Assembly (NCBI RefSeq): GCF_010468615.1
Contig: NZ_WUEH01000001.1
Coordinates: 62,001 to 126,000 of the forward strand
Source of the DNA: Pseudodesulfovibrio sp. JC047
GTDB taxonomy: Bacteria > Desulfobacterota > Desulfovibrionia > Desulfovibrionales > Desulfovibrionaceae
Length of the DNA stretch: 64,000 nt
Direction: 5' to 3'
Part shown: positions 8,381 through 16,525 of the stretch, piece after piece
How positions within the stretch are numbered: the first letter of the stretch is position 1
Layout of the letters: every line of letters begins with the position of its first letter
Made by a program: the position numbers and the translations under genes
Notes under the pieces: model-generated
The model's input: only the letters and a program-made list of their open reading frames with translations
Told to the model about the DNA's origin: nothing
Database searches by the model: none

Positions 8381-8902
8381 TTAATGCAGCGCACGACCTT
8401 CCGGTTCAAGCGCAAAAAAAGATTCTTCCTGTCGAGGGATTTCCAACGCCATCAGGGCTTCCACGGTTAAATCCGGCCCGACCCACAATTCACCGGAAAG
8501 AGTGAGCCCCCGCACCAACCGCTTGGCATGATCAAGGGCAATGGCCACCTGTTGCACATACAGTTCTTTGGGAAAAACGAACTTCGCATCATGGCTCCAT
8601 TCCGGTTTGGGTTCACCCGGAGGCCATGCTATGGGGTTCTTGAGCTTCCAAATGACCACGTCGTCGGTATGCGAAACCATCACGCCCTCATCAATTCCCT
8701 GACAGGCTGGATTCCCGCAATCACAGGTATAAATGAAAAACTCACCGGCCATCGTGGCCGAAGAAACCAGGTCCACCGGGTCGATATACACCCCGGCATC
8801 GTGCAGATACTGCCCATCAACCGACAAATTAAAATCGATATATCCGTCCTCGGGATGCTTTTCATCCAGGGACAATGTCACGGATATCCTGATCTCACTC
8901 AT
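8381..8902 (-). CDS. Conserved hypothetical protein with a CxCG-x3-C motif
   Basis: A soluble protein of 173 residues that I do not recognise by function. The clearest feature is YTCDCGNPACQG in the middle, with three closely spaced cysteines that could bind a metal ion. Around it are segments rich in beta-strand-forming residues, and the C-terminal half has a charged helix (QQVAIALDHAKRLVRG). I chose the ATG at 8902 because AAGGAAAGCGAAT lies directly upstream; an in-frame start at 8977 would add 25 residues without a good ribosome site. It lies 86 bases beyond the CLC gene on the same strand and may be its follower. Similar short proteins of unknown role are common in diverse bacteria. Confidence 0.65.
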   Translation of the reverse strand: MSEIRISVTLSLDEKHPEDGYIDFNLSVDGQYLHDAGVYIDPVDLVSSATMAGEFFIYTCDCGNPACQGIDEGVMVSHTDDVVIWKLKNPIAWPPGEPKPEWSHDAKFVFPKELYVQQVAIALDHAKRLVRGLTLSGELWVGPDLTVEALMALEIPRQEESFFALEPEGRALH

Positions 8903-8988
8903 ATTCGCTTTCCTTAAAAAAAATGCCAGATAGATAATTGAAGGCACGGAAGTAGCACAAACGCCCACACCACTCAATCAAAATCAAA

Positions 8989-10740
8989 TCACCGTCTTCC
9001 GGCAAGCTCTTCCTTGACGATCGCGGAATTGTACGCCGCATTGATCGCGTGCTCAGTCAGGGTTCCAGCCAACTGTCTATCCCGCCCCGATATCAACACG
9101 GGCACTTGAGAAACCCCTCTATCTGTAATCTTATCCAAGGCCTCCTGCACGGTGTCGTCCATGGTCACGGTCACCAGATCCCGCGTCGCAATGTCATGGG
9201 CAATAATCAGATTGAGCAGCCCTTCCTCATTCAGCACCGCTCGAATATCACGAAAAGAAATGATACCAACCAATCGTTTTTCCCCATCAACAACATGGAG
9301 ATATGGTGCATTTTCCGTCTTGAACGTCCAGATGATCTGCGACAGGGGTGCCGCAGCCGGAATGGTCACGAAATCACGGGTCATGACCTCTTTCACCACA
9401 ATATGATCGAGCAAATGCCGTTCACGTCCGGCTTCGATATCGATCCCCCGCCGAAGCAATTTGGTCGTATAGATGGACGCCCGGTCAATCATGGAATTCA
9501 TGACCGTGGCCGTGATACACGTCAGCATGAGCGGCAGGATGATGGAATAATCCGAGGTCATCTCGAAAATAATCAGGATGGCGGTAATGGGGGCATAGGT
9601 TGTTCCGGCAACCACTCCACCCATGGCGACCAGCGCATATGCACCGGGCATGGCGGTAGAGGTCGGAAACAGGAAATGCACCACAAAACCGAAGACTCCG
9701 CCAGTCATGCAGCCCAGAAACAGTGATGGAGCAAAAATACCGCCAGAGCCGCCAGAGCCGAGGGTCACGGACGAAGCCAGAATTTTCACGAAAATCAGGA
9801 TAAACAGAATTTGAAATTCCATCTGGTTGACCAGAGCCAAGTTCATGGCCCCATAGCCAACACCAAACACCTGAGGAAAAACGGCCAATATCCCGCCCAA
9901 CACCGCACCGCCGATGGCGGGCTTGATCCAATCGGGAATGGGGATGGCGTCAAATCCATCCTCAAACCAATAGAGAATCTTGGTAAAGGACAGCCCGACC
10001 AGCCCGGACACAATGCCGAGCAACGGATACAACAGATATTCCCACAGGCTGACAATGGAATAGGCCGGGATATCAAAATGCGGAAAATCTCCAAAATAAT
10101 AGCGGGATATGGCCGTGGCTGTCACCGAAGACAACACCACCGGAGAAAATTGCATCACCCCGAAATCGCCGATGATGATTTCCAAAGCGAACAGGACGCC
10201 GGCAATGGGCGCATTGAAGGTCGCGGCAATACCGGCCGCCGCCCCGCACCCGACCATGGTTTTCATATGTACACTGGGTGTCTTGAAAACCTGACCGATG
10301 GACGACCCGATCGACGCCCCGATCTGCACCATTGGCCCTTCCCGTCCCACGGACCCGCCAGATCCGATGGTCACGGCTGAGGCGAAAATCTTGGCTGCGG
10401 CCACCCTTTTACGAATCCGTCCACCACGAAGGGCAATGGCCTGCATGACCTCGGGGACGCCATGTCCCTTGGCTTCCGCCGCAAAATTGGTGACCACCAA
10501 TCCCACGACGAGACCACCGACCGCTGGCATGAGTATTTTGATCCATAGCGGCACGGAAGTGGCAAAGGTCATGAAGTCACTGGTATTCTGATAAAACACC
10601 CATTGCATGAATTTGAGGACCAATTTGAAAAGAACGGCACCGTACCCGGCAAGCACGCCGATGAGCACGGCCAGAAGCAAATATCTGATGTTCGGTCGCT
10701 TCAATTTCTGAAAGAGCGGTTCACCCCGTTCAACGGCCAT
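8989..10740 (-). CDS. CLC-type chloride channel/antiporter with CBS domains
   Basis: A 583-residue inner-membrane protein of the CLC family, moving chloride or related anions, often in exchange for protons. Selectivity motifs are visible: GHGVPEV (92-98, in place of the usual GSGIP), GREGP (132-136) with the gating glutamate E134, and GSGGSGGIFAPSLFLG near residue 350. A glutamate in GREGP fits both antiporters and gated channels. About ten hydrophobic segments span roughly 20-430. The C-terminal 150 residues hold a pair of CBS-domain-like repeats (VKEVMTRDFVTIP, then HDIATRDLVTV) that may sense nucleotides. Start ATG 10740 follows CTGGAGACTCA; the reading frame runs on to 11055 but the extra part looks non-coding. 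Confidence 0.92.
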   Translation of the reverse strand: MAVERGEPLFQKLKRPNIRYLLLAVLIGVLAGYGAVLFKLVLKFMQWVFYQNTSDFMTFATSVPLWIKILMPAVGGLVVGLVVTNFAAEAKGHGVPEVMQAIALRGGRIRKRVAAAKIFASAVTIGSGGSVGREGPMVQIGASIGSSIGQVFKTPSVHMKTMVGCGAAAGIAATFNAPIAGVLFALEIIIGDFGVMQFSPVVLSSVTATAISRYYFGDFPHFDIPAYSIVSLWEYLLYPLLGIVSGLVGLSFTKILYWFEDGFDAIPIPDWIKPAIGGAVLGGILAVFPQVFGVGYGAMNLALVNQMEFQILFILIFVKILASSVTLGSGGSGGIFAPSLFLGCMTGGVFGFVVHFLFPTSTAMPGAYALVAMGGVVAGTTYAPITAILIIFEMTSDYSIILPLMLTCITATVMNSMIDRASIYTTKLLRRGIDIEAGRERHLLDHIVVKEVMTRDFVTIPAAAPLSQIIWTFKTENAPYLHVVDGEKRLVGIISFRDIRAVLNEEGLLNLIIAHDIATRDLVTVTMDDTVQEALDKITDRGVSQVPVLISGRDRQLAGTLTEHAINAAYNSAIVKEELAGRR

Positions 10741-10927
10741 TGAGTCTCCAGAGTTCACGTTAGCAGGAGATATTGACAAATCATGCACCGTATATACTTC
10801 AACTTGATTGAGATATAACCCGACTTGCCTCCAGAGCGCAACGCATAGTCGTAAAACTTGAGTGGAATCCCGAAAAGAGGTACTCAGAGACCTCCCCAAT
10901 AAACGACATCCCTTCAGGAGAAGATAC

Positions 10928-11449
10928 ATGCCCAAATTTGACATTAGCCCCCTGACCCCCCAGCCAGAATTCGACATGATGTATTTCATGGAAGTTGCCG
11001 GAGAAACTCGGATCGAAGGAGACATCCTTGAGGACTTCGAAACCTTTTGGGACAAATGGGCTCAGGAAAGCCTCAATGCCTATGAATTGTCCAACTCGGA
11101 AGGTGAAGGCAAATTCGTTCTGATCTTTCTCGATGAAGCCGCCGAAGAAACCATTGAAGGCATCTGGCAAGATTCTCCGACCAACGGACTGCTTTTCCAC
11201 GCCCTGGCCATCACCATGGTCATGAGTTCCGCCCAAAGTCTTGTTCCCGAACTGCAAACCGGAAAATGTGCGCCCCTGCCCCGTCCGGGTGAAGGCATCC
11301 TCAGCGCATTCAAGGAACTCGATCTGACCTGGAACGACGAGGGCACGGTCAATCGCAAATACGCAGTGTTGACCCCCTACCCCTATGCGGGCGGTTGCGA
11401 AGTCTGTTATATGAGCGACACCTGTCCCAAAAGCACCGTAAAAAGGTAA
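10928..11449 (+). CDS. Hypothetical protein with C-terminal cysteines
   Basis: A 173-residue acidic, soluble protein without a recognised family. It has a run of acidic residues in its first half and ends with GGCEVCYMSDTCPKS, three cysteines that could bind a metal or form a redox pair; a fourth cysteine lies in TGKCAPLP. The start ATG at 10928 follows AGGAGAAGATAC; an earlier in-frame ATG at 10862 lacks a ribosome site. It precedes cyuA by only 6 bases and is surely co-transcribed with it, so a role linked to cysteine or sulfur metabolism is possible, though unproven. Confidence 0.7.
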   Translation: MPKFDISPLTPQPEFDMMYFMEVAGETRIEGDILEDFETFWDKWAQESLNAYELSNSEGEGKFVLIFLDEAAEETIEGIWQDSPTNGLLFHALAITMVMSSAQSLVPELQTGKCAPLPRPGEGILSAFKELDLTWNDEGTVNRKYAVLTPYPYAGGCEVCYMSDTCPKSTVKR

Positions 11450-11455
11450 AATCAC

Positions 11456-12772
11456 ATGCAGTTCACGGTCAAAGACGTTCTCAGCATCCAGGTCGCCCCG
11501 GCACTCGGCTGTACCGAACCGGTCGCCATTGCGCTTGGCGCGGCCTCAGCCATGTCACTTCTCCCATCACCGACCTTTGACACGCTCGAAGTCGCCGTGG
11601 ACCCCAATGTCTATAAAAACGGGCTGGCCGTTTCCATTCCCGGAGCCAAAGGGCTATCCGGGCTGGATATGGCGGCCGCCCTTGGCGCAACCGGCGGCGA
11701 CCCCGCCTTGCGTCTGGAAGTTCTGCAACCCATCAACGACACCTTCGTGGCTGCGGCCCAAAAAGCCATTGCTGACGGCAAGGTCACCATCACGTTACTC
11801 AAGGATCAACATGGACTCTTGATTCGAAGCAGAGCAACTTCCGGGACCGATATCGCTGAATCCGTCATTGAAGACTTACACGACAACATCACGTCGTTGA
11901 CGCTCAACGGTCTGCCGGTTAACAGTCCGCTGATCGAGCACCGGGAAGAAGGTGCCCCCTCTCCTGTCGCCGAAATGGAAGAATGGCTCAAAGGGCTTTC
12001 GCTCACTGAGCTGATCGCCCTCACCGACCAATTAGACGACGAGGATTACGCATTTCTTCAAGAAGGTGTGGACGTTAACATGCGGTTGGCTGAACAAGGC
12101 TTGAAATACGGTCTTGGTCTGGGTGTCGGCAAAACACTCGAACGCCTCGTCCGTCAGGGGCTTATCAAAAAAGACATGATGTTGGCAGCCCGAATTCTCG
12201 CGTCAGCGGCGGCTGATGCGCGCATGTCCGGGGTCTCGCTCCCCGCCATGAGTTCCGCAGGGTCCGGCAATCATGGACTGACCGCCATCCTGCCCATCTG
12301 GGCCATCAAGGACTATGTGGATGACGTCGAGACCAAGTCCGTCCTGGAAGCCATCGCCCTCTCTCACATCATCACGGCCTACGTCAAAGCGCATACTGGC
12401 AGGCTCTCTGCCATCTGCGGCTGTTCCGTGGCAGCCGGGGCCGGAGCGACCGCCGGTATCACCTTTCTGCTCGGCGGTGACGCCACGCACATTGCCGGGG
12501 CCATCAAGAATCTCATGGAAGATCTGGCCGGTATCATTTGCGACGGTGCCAAGACCGGGTGTGCGCTCAAGCTCGCCACGGCTGCGGGCACAGCGGTTCA
12601 GGCAGCACTGTTCGCGCTTCAAGGTGTCAACGTCCATCACACCGACGGCATCATCGGTCAATCCCCGGAAGAAACCATGCGCAACGTCGGCACGCTGGCT
12701 GTGGACGGCATGATTCAAACAGACAAGACCATTCTGAACATCATGTTGGAAAAACAGTTCAACGAAGTTTGA
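11456..12772 (+). CDS. cyuA: L-cysteine desulfidase family protein (CyuA/YhaM, UPF0597)
   Basis: Members of this family split L-cysteine into sulfide, ammonia and pyruvate using an oxygen-sensitive [4Fe-4S] cluster; others are annotated as serine dehydratase alpha-like. The 438 residues match. Conserved cluster ligands are seen in GCTEPVA (C19), ICGCSVAAGAGATAG (about 320) and ICDGAKTGCALK (about 360-370). The active-site segment MSSAGSGNHG lies near residue 262. Cytosolic. The ribosome site is weak (AAAAAGGTAAAATC) and the gene probably relies on coupling to the hypothetical gene 6 bases upstream. Specific substrate (cysteine or serine) cannot be settled here. Confidence 0.9.
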   Translation: MQFTVKDVLSIQVAPALGCTEPVAIALGAASAMSLLPSPTFDTLEVAVDPNVYKNGLAVSIPGAKGLSGLDMAAALGATGGDPALRLEVLQPINDTFVAAAQKAIADGKVTITLLKDQHGLLIRSRATSGTDIAESVIEDLHDNITSLTLNGLPVNSPLIEHREEGAPSPVAEMEEWLKGLSLTELIALTDQLDDEDYAFLQEGVDVNMRLAEQGLKYGLGLGVGKTLERLVRQGLIKKDMMLAARILASAAADARMSGVSLPAMSSAGSGNHGLTAILPIWAIKDYVDDVETKSVLEAIALSHIITAYVKAHTGRLSAICGCSVAAGAGATAGITFLLGGDATHIAGAIKNLMEDLAGIICDGAKTGCALKLATAAGTAVQAALFALQGVNVHHTDGIIGQSPEETMRNVGTLAVDGMIQTDKTILNIMLEKQFNEV

Positions 12773-12773
12773 T

Positions 12774-12897
12774 CCGATCTTCGGTCGTTTTTTGCCGCCG
12801 GCGGTCCCTCGCCGGGAGGGCGTCTTCGACGACCAGAGAATCTTTTGAAAAAGTTTCTCTGGACGCTCCAAAACTTTTTGGGTCGCTTCGCGAAAGG
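12774..12897 (+). repeat. Structured intergenic element: GC-rich palindrome plus long hairpin
   Basis: After a weak stem (CCGA-TCT-TCGG, then TTTTTT at 12788-12793) comes GCCGCCGGCGG, a second GC-rich stretch, and a 30-base hairpin at 12833-12862: CCAGAGAA-T-CTTTT pairs with AAAAG-T-TTCTCTGG. The segment ends with AAAACTTTTTGG and GGTCGCTTCGCGAAAGG. The order (GC-rich palindrome, then a long hairpin) recalls repeated extragenic elements I associate with Desulfovibrio genomes. A related arrangement on the other strand lies at 44893-44975. Confidence 0.5.
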
Positions 12898-12937
12898 GAA
12901 GGATGAAGCCCTATTACAGAAAAAAAAGGCAGGACCG

Positions 12938-13405
12938 TTAATAATAGGCCAAGTCCTGTGGTGGTGTTTTTTCGATAAAAAACGTTTCGATGCGAGATTT
13001 GTCATCTCGAGATATTTTAAGGTCAGACACTTGAAGGATGGATGCGGAGCCACCATAGGTTTTGACGGCACGGTCGATAAAATCAGCATCCACAAACGCA
13101 CCCTGAATGGTAAAACTCTTTCCTCCCCAGGACACGGTCAACGGCAAATTCGGATCGCGTTCTGGTGCCTTGGTCAGCAAATTTCCGGTCTTGACCAACG
13201 CTTCACGGACCTGATCCGGAAAAACACCCCCCAGCCGTCCCAAAGTTTCGAGAAAGGCAGGCATGACAGCAAGATAATAATGTGGATCGATTTTGCAGAC
13301 CACAGATTTCCCGGGCAGATTCAACAGCCACGGTTCATCGGCGAATCCCCGCCCCAAGGTCTGTTGCAGTCGCTCAACAATGACGGTGTACTCTTTCAAC
13401 GGCAT
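12938..13405 (-). CDS. Hypothetical protein, 155 residues
   Basis: A soluble protein of unknown function with no signal peptide. Segments such as YYLAVMPAFLETLGRLGG and LTVSWGGKSFTIQGAFV suggest a mixed alpha/beta fold. I see no catalytic motif. The ATG at 13405 has no strong ribosome site. Codon usage looks like the neighbours and no other frame is better, so I take it as real. It lies between the repeat-like element at 12774-12897 and a minus-strand terminator, and is transcribed on its own or from the lipoprotein promoter by read-through. Confidence 0.6.
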   Translation of the reverse strand: MPLKEYTVIVERLQQTLGRGFADEPWLLNLPGKSVVCKIDPHYYLAVMPAFLETLGRLGGVFPDQVREALVKTGNLLTKAPERDPNLPLTVSWGGKSFTIQGAFVDADFIDRAVKTYGGSASILQVSDLKISRDDKSRIETFFIEKTPPQDLAYY

Positions 13406-13430
13406 GGTCGCTCCCGGTGTTCACCCTCAC

Positions 13431-13466
13431 ATAAAAAAAACGCCCCGGCGTAATCGAGGCGTTCAT
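13431..13466 (-). terminator. Terminator of the lipoprotein gene
   Basis: On the minus strand ACGCCTCG pairs with CGGGGCGT around ATTACGC, with one mismatch, followed by eight T. It begins a few bases after the stop of the lipoprotein gene at 13472. Confidence 0.85.
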
Positions 13467-13471
13467 GAAAA

Positions 13472-13942
13472 CTAATCGAGTCGCTTCTGAAAACGTTGGA
13501 GATATCGTGCGTTCAACACTTCATCCATTGTGTTGATAATCGCTTCAACCGTCTGATCATTCCCAATTTGCTTGTGCAACTTGGCCAGCTTCTCGGGAAT
13601 AATCCGCTCACAAAATTCGCTCCGCCCATAAGTATTGAAATTGACGTGTATCTCTTCATTCACGGCGTAACACGTCACGACCTTGGCACCATAAAAATTC
13701 TTGTATGCGGCTTCAAAATCACCGGCCTTTTCAGCGCATTGTCCCTTCAAAAAATAGGCATATGCCAAGTCCATCAATTGTTCAGGATCGGCAATTGTCG
13801 CATCCAGATATGGTTGCGCCCCCGCACAATCCCCCTGCTTCACCAGTGCATACCCGTCATCAAGTTCATTTTTCTGCGCCCCACATGCGGCAACCATGAA
13901 CAGCATGGACACCATCGCCACTGCAAACATGACTTTTTTCAT
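13472..13942 (-). CDS. Predicted lipoprotein with TPR-like helices
   Basis: A 156-residue exported protein. The N-terminus MKKVMFAVAMVSMLFMVAAC is a lipoprotein signal peptide with a lipobox VAAC, so C20 is probably lipidated. The mature part is mostly helical (DDGYALVKQGDCAGAQPYL, LAYAYFLKGQCAEKAGDF), a pattern close to tetratricopeptide repeats, and has four further cysteines that could pair in the periplasm. The ATG at 13942 follows GTGAGGATAAG; an in-frame GTG at 13957 is itself part of that site, so I reject it. Function unknown; a scaffold role is a guess from the repeats. Confidence 0.75.
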   Translation of the reverse strand: MKKVMFAVAMVSMLFMVAACGAQKNELDDGYALVKQGDCAGAQPYLDATIADPEQLMDLAYAYFLKGQCAEKAGDFEAAYKNFYGAKVVTCYAVNEEIHVNFNTYGRSEFCERIIPEKLAKLHKQIGNDQTVEAIINTMDEVLNARYLQRFQKRLD

Positions 13943-14018
13943 TTCACTTATCCTCACGGTCTTGGATTCGTCTCATCAATACACTATCTAGCGTATCGTG
14001 ACTGTAAAGTCCAGATAC

Positions 14019-15686
14019 CTATATGGAAATGACCAGTGGAACCACAACAGGATCGCGTCCCAATACCTTGCGGAAAAATCGGCGAAGAGCGGAACGAATA
14101 CGTTCCTTGAGTTTGGTCGTGTCACCCGGCTGAATGTTTTCATGAACATCAAAAATGATGCATTTCGCATCTTCCAGAAGGTGCATATACTGCTGTTCGA
14201 ACACAAAGCCCTTACTCATGATATCCGGTCCCATGGAAATTTCGCCAGTGGCTTCGTCCACCACCATGACCACGATAACCATGCCTTCACCAGCCAGCAG
14301 TTGCCGTTCCTTGAGCACACTCTGTCCCACGTCACCAACGCCCTTGCCATCGACCAAAATCTTTTCAGCCGAGAAACGGGGAGCAAGGACCAGAGATCCC
14401 TCTTCGTCAAATGTTATGGGTTGCCCATTTTCCACGACCAGGGATTTTTCAGCCTCCACCCCACATTCCACGGCCAAACGACGGTGTTTGACCAAATGCC
14501 GATATTCACCATGTACCGGGACAAAATATTCCGGCCGCACGGTTTCCAGCATGAGCGTCAACTCCCCGGCATGAGCATGGCCGGAGGCATGAATACCGTA
14601 CATCTTTTCATAAAGGACTTCGGCCCCCAATCGATACAAATTGTTGATAACCCGATTGATCGCCTTGACATTGCCCGGAATGAAACGGGATGAAAGAATG
14701 ACCAGGTCATCCGGCTTGACCGTCAGTTGTCGATGCTCACCCATGGCCATCCGAGACAATGCGGCCAACGGCTCTCCCTGTGAACCAGTTACCAAAAGCA
14801 CCAATTCGGAATCGCCATACTCATCCAGGCAATCCAAATCGATCAGTATACCTTTCGGGAGTTTGAGGTGTCCCTGATCCAATGCCAGCTCAATATTCCG
14901 GTGCAAAGATTTGCCCGAGATGCCCACCTTTCGGCCTTCGGCATCCGCCAAATCAAAAACTTCCTGTATCCGCTGAATATGGCTGGAAAAAAGAGAAACA
15001 AGAATACGGCCTTTGGCCTTGGAAAAAATTTCACGCAACGACACCTTGATTTCACGCTCGGTCAAGGCAAAACCTTCGGTCTCCACATTGGTAGAATCCG
15101 ACAACATGAGCAGCACGCCATCCTTGGAAAAATCCCGGAATGCGGCCAAATCCGTGGCGTGTCCACCGAGTGGATTTCGATCGATCTTGAAATCTCCGGT
15201 ATGGACAATACGTCCGGCCGGGGTCTCGATTCCCAAACCAAAGCCTTCGATAATTGAATGACATACCGGAATGAAATTGAACCTAAAATCGCCCAAAAGC
15301 ACCCGGTCATACGGTCTGACAGGACGCAGATCGGCCCAACGGTCCAAATCATGTTCCTTGAGTTTATTCTCAACCAGGCCGAGAGTAAATTCAGATCCAT
15401 AGACAGGCACATCCACATTTTGCAACAACCAGGGTAAAGCCCCGATGTGGTCTTCGTGCCCATGGGTCAGGACAATGCCGTGTAACATGCGTTTGTTCTT
15501 GAGCACGTAATCAAAACAGGGAATGACCACGTCCACACCGAAATGGTAATCTTCAGGAAACATAAGACCACAATCCACCATAACCATGGAAGAATGCGTC
15601 TTGTACAACATGCAATTCATGCCGATTTCGCCAAGGCCCCCGAGGGGCAAGAGGCTCAGTGTCGGTTCTGTCGAGTCTCCCATCAT
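14019..15686 (-). CDS. rnj: Ribonuclease J
   Basis: RNase J is a metallo-beta-lactamase/beta-CASP nuclease with endo- and 5'-3' exonuclease activity in mRNA turnover and rRNA maturation. The 555 residues match the family. The metal motif THGHEDHIGALPW has H75, H77, D79 and H80, with later ligands in CHSIIEG and VHTGDFKID. The beta-CASP part includes LLMLSDSTNVE and VTGSQGEP, and HASGHAH near residue 364 is the conserved C-motif. The ATG at 15686 follows CAAGGATAA, which also contains the stop of plsC, so the two genes are translationally coupled. Confidence 0.95.
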   Translation of the reverse strand: MMGDSTEPTLSLLPLGGLGEIGMNCMLYKTHSSMVMVDCGLMFPEDYHFGVDVVIPCFDYVLKNKRMLHGIVLTHGHEDHIGALPWLLQNVDVPVYGSEFTLGLVENKLKEHDLDRWADLRPVRPYDRVLLGDFRFNFIPVCHSIIEGFGLGIETPAGRIVHTGDFKIDRNPLGGHATDLAAFRDFSKDGVLLMLSDSTNVETEGFALTEREIKVSLREIFSKAKGRILVSLFSSHIQRIQEVFDLADAEGRKVGISGKSLHRNIELALDQGHLKLPKGILIDLDCLDEYGDSELVLLVTGSQGEPLAALSRMAMGEHRQLTVKPDDLVILSSRFIPGNVKAINRVINNLYRLGAEVLYEKMYGIHASGHAHAGELTLMLETVRPEYFVPVHGEYRHLVKHRRLAVECGVEAEKSLVVENGQPITFDEEGSLVLAPRFSAEKILVDGKGVGDVGQSVLKERQLLAGEGMVIVVMVVDEATGEISMGPDIMSKGFVFEQQYMHLLEDAKCIIFDVHENIQPGDTTKLKERIRSALRRFFRKVLGRDPVVVPLVISI

Positions 15687-16409
15687 TTATCCTTGTGCCA
15701 GCAGTTCCTTGTAGGCCGAACGCATCATTTCACGCAAATCGTCCTTGAATTTCTCTCGATCCTTGAGCGTATACGCCGATGGGTCGATAATGGGAAGCGC
15801 CTTGACTCGAACCACCGGACGGTTGTCAATGATCATCTGTCCCTTTCCCATAACCAGACCAGTGTTGGTCATGACAATAGGCACCACCGGCAAGCCGGAC
15901 TTCAAGGCGATAATAATACCACCAATCTTGAATTCCATCAGATCTTCAAGCTCGGTATTCCGTGTCCCCTCCGGGAAAATAACCGGAGAGATGCCGTTCT
16001 TCGCGGTCTCCACGGCCTCATTCAAGGACTTCATGGCCGCACGACGGTTTTCCCGGTCAACGCAGATATGCCCGGCATGGGCCAACGCTTTCCCATAGAT
16101 AGGAATCTGAAACAGGCTCTTCTTGGCGACAAATCGAATTCGATTGCCCTTGAGCATATCGAACAAAACGGGAATATCGAGATTTGACTGATGATTACAA
16201 ATAAAAACATAATGACCTTGAGGATCTACATCACCCATATCCGCTTCAATCGTGATGCCGGATAATTTGACCGCGGCATGGCCCCAGGCCAGCCCCCAAC
16301 GATCATACTCTTCAGGTGTGGAGTTGACAGGATCAACCGTCAACATCTTCCGGCTATAAAAAACCGTGACTATCCAAAGATTGAGAACAAAAAATATACG
16401 TCGAAGCAT
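15687..16409 (-). CDS. plsC: 1-acyl-sn-glycerol-3-phosphate acyltransferase
   Basis: PlsC transfers an acyl chain to lysophosphatidic acid, giving phosphatidic acid at the inner membrane. The 240 residues are typical. Catalytic block I is NHQSNLD (N72 to D78, the NHX4D motif), and block III is FPEGTR (145-150); a hydrophobic N-terminal segment (about residues 4-18) anchors the protein. Block II lies around KKSLFQIPIYG. The gene sits directly before rnj with no gap and after the EF-G-like gene's terminator, so plsC-rnj form a two-gene minus-strand operon. Confidence 0.92.
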   Translation of the reverse strand: MLRRIFFVLNLWIVTVFYSRKMLTVDPVNSTPEEYDRWGLAWGHAAVKLSGITIEADMGDVDPQGHYVFICNHQSNLDIPVLFDMLKGNRIRFVAKKSLFQIPIYGKALAHAGHICVDRENRRAAMKSLNEAVETAKNGISPVIFPEGTRNTELEDLMEFKIGGIIIALKSGLPVVPIVMTNTGLVMGKGQMIIDNRPVVRVKALPIIDPSAYTLKDREKFKDDLREMMRSAYKELLAQG

Positions 16410-16472
16410 TCACTTTCCTTATTGTTTAACTCCCCAATGAGTAAACCAATTCGCCCCACGAAACAAGAGAAA

Positions 16473-16502
16473 GAAAAAGGGCGAAAGGTATCCCTTCCGC
16501 CC
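16473..16502 (-). terminator. Terminator of the EF-G-like gene
   Basis: On the minus strand GGGCG-G-AAGG pairs with CCTT-T-CGCCC around GATA with one mismatch, followed by TTTTTC. It lies shortly after the stop at 16526. Confidence 0.8.
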
Positions 16503-16525
16503 TGTAAGAATCATTTTTTATCAGA

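Noticed and set aside
10741-11055. N-terminal extension of the CLC protein to 11055
   Set aside because: The extra 105 residues overlap the divergent hypothetical gene and lack membrane or signal features; the ATG at 10740 has a good ribosome site.
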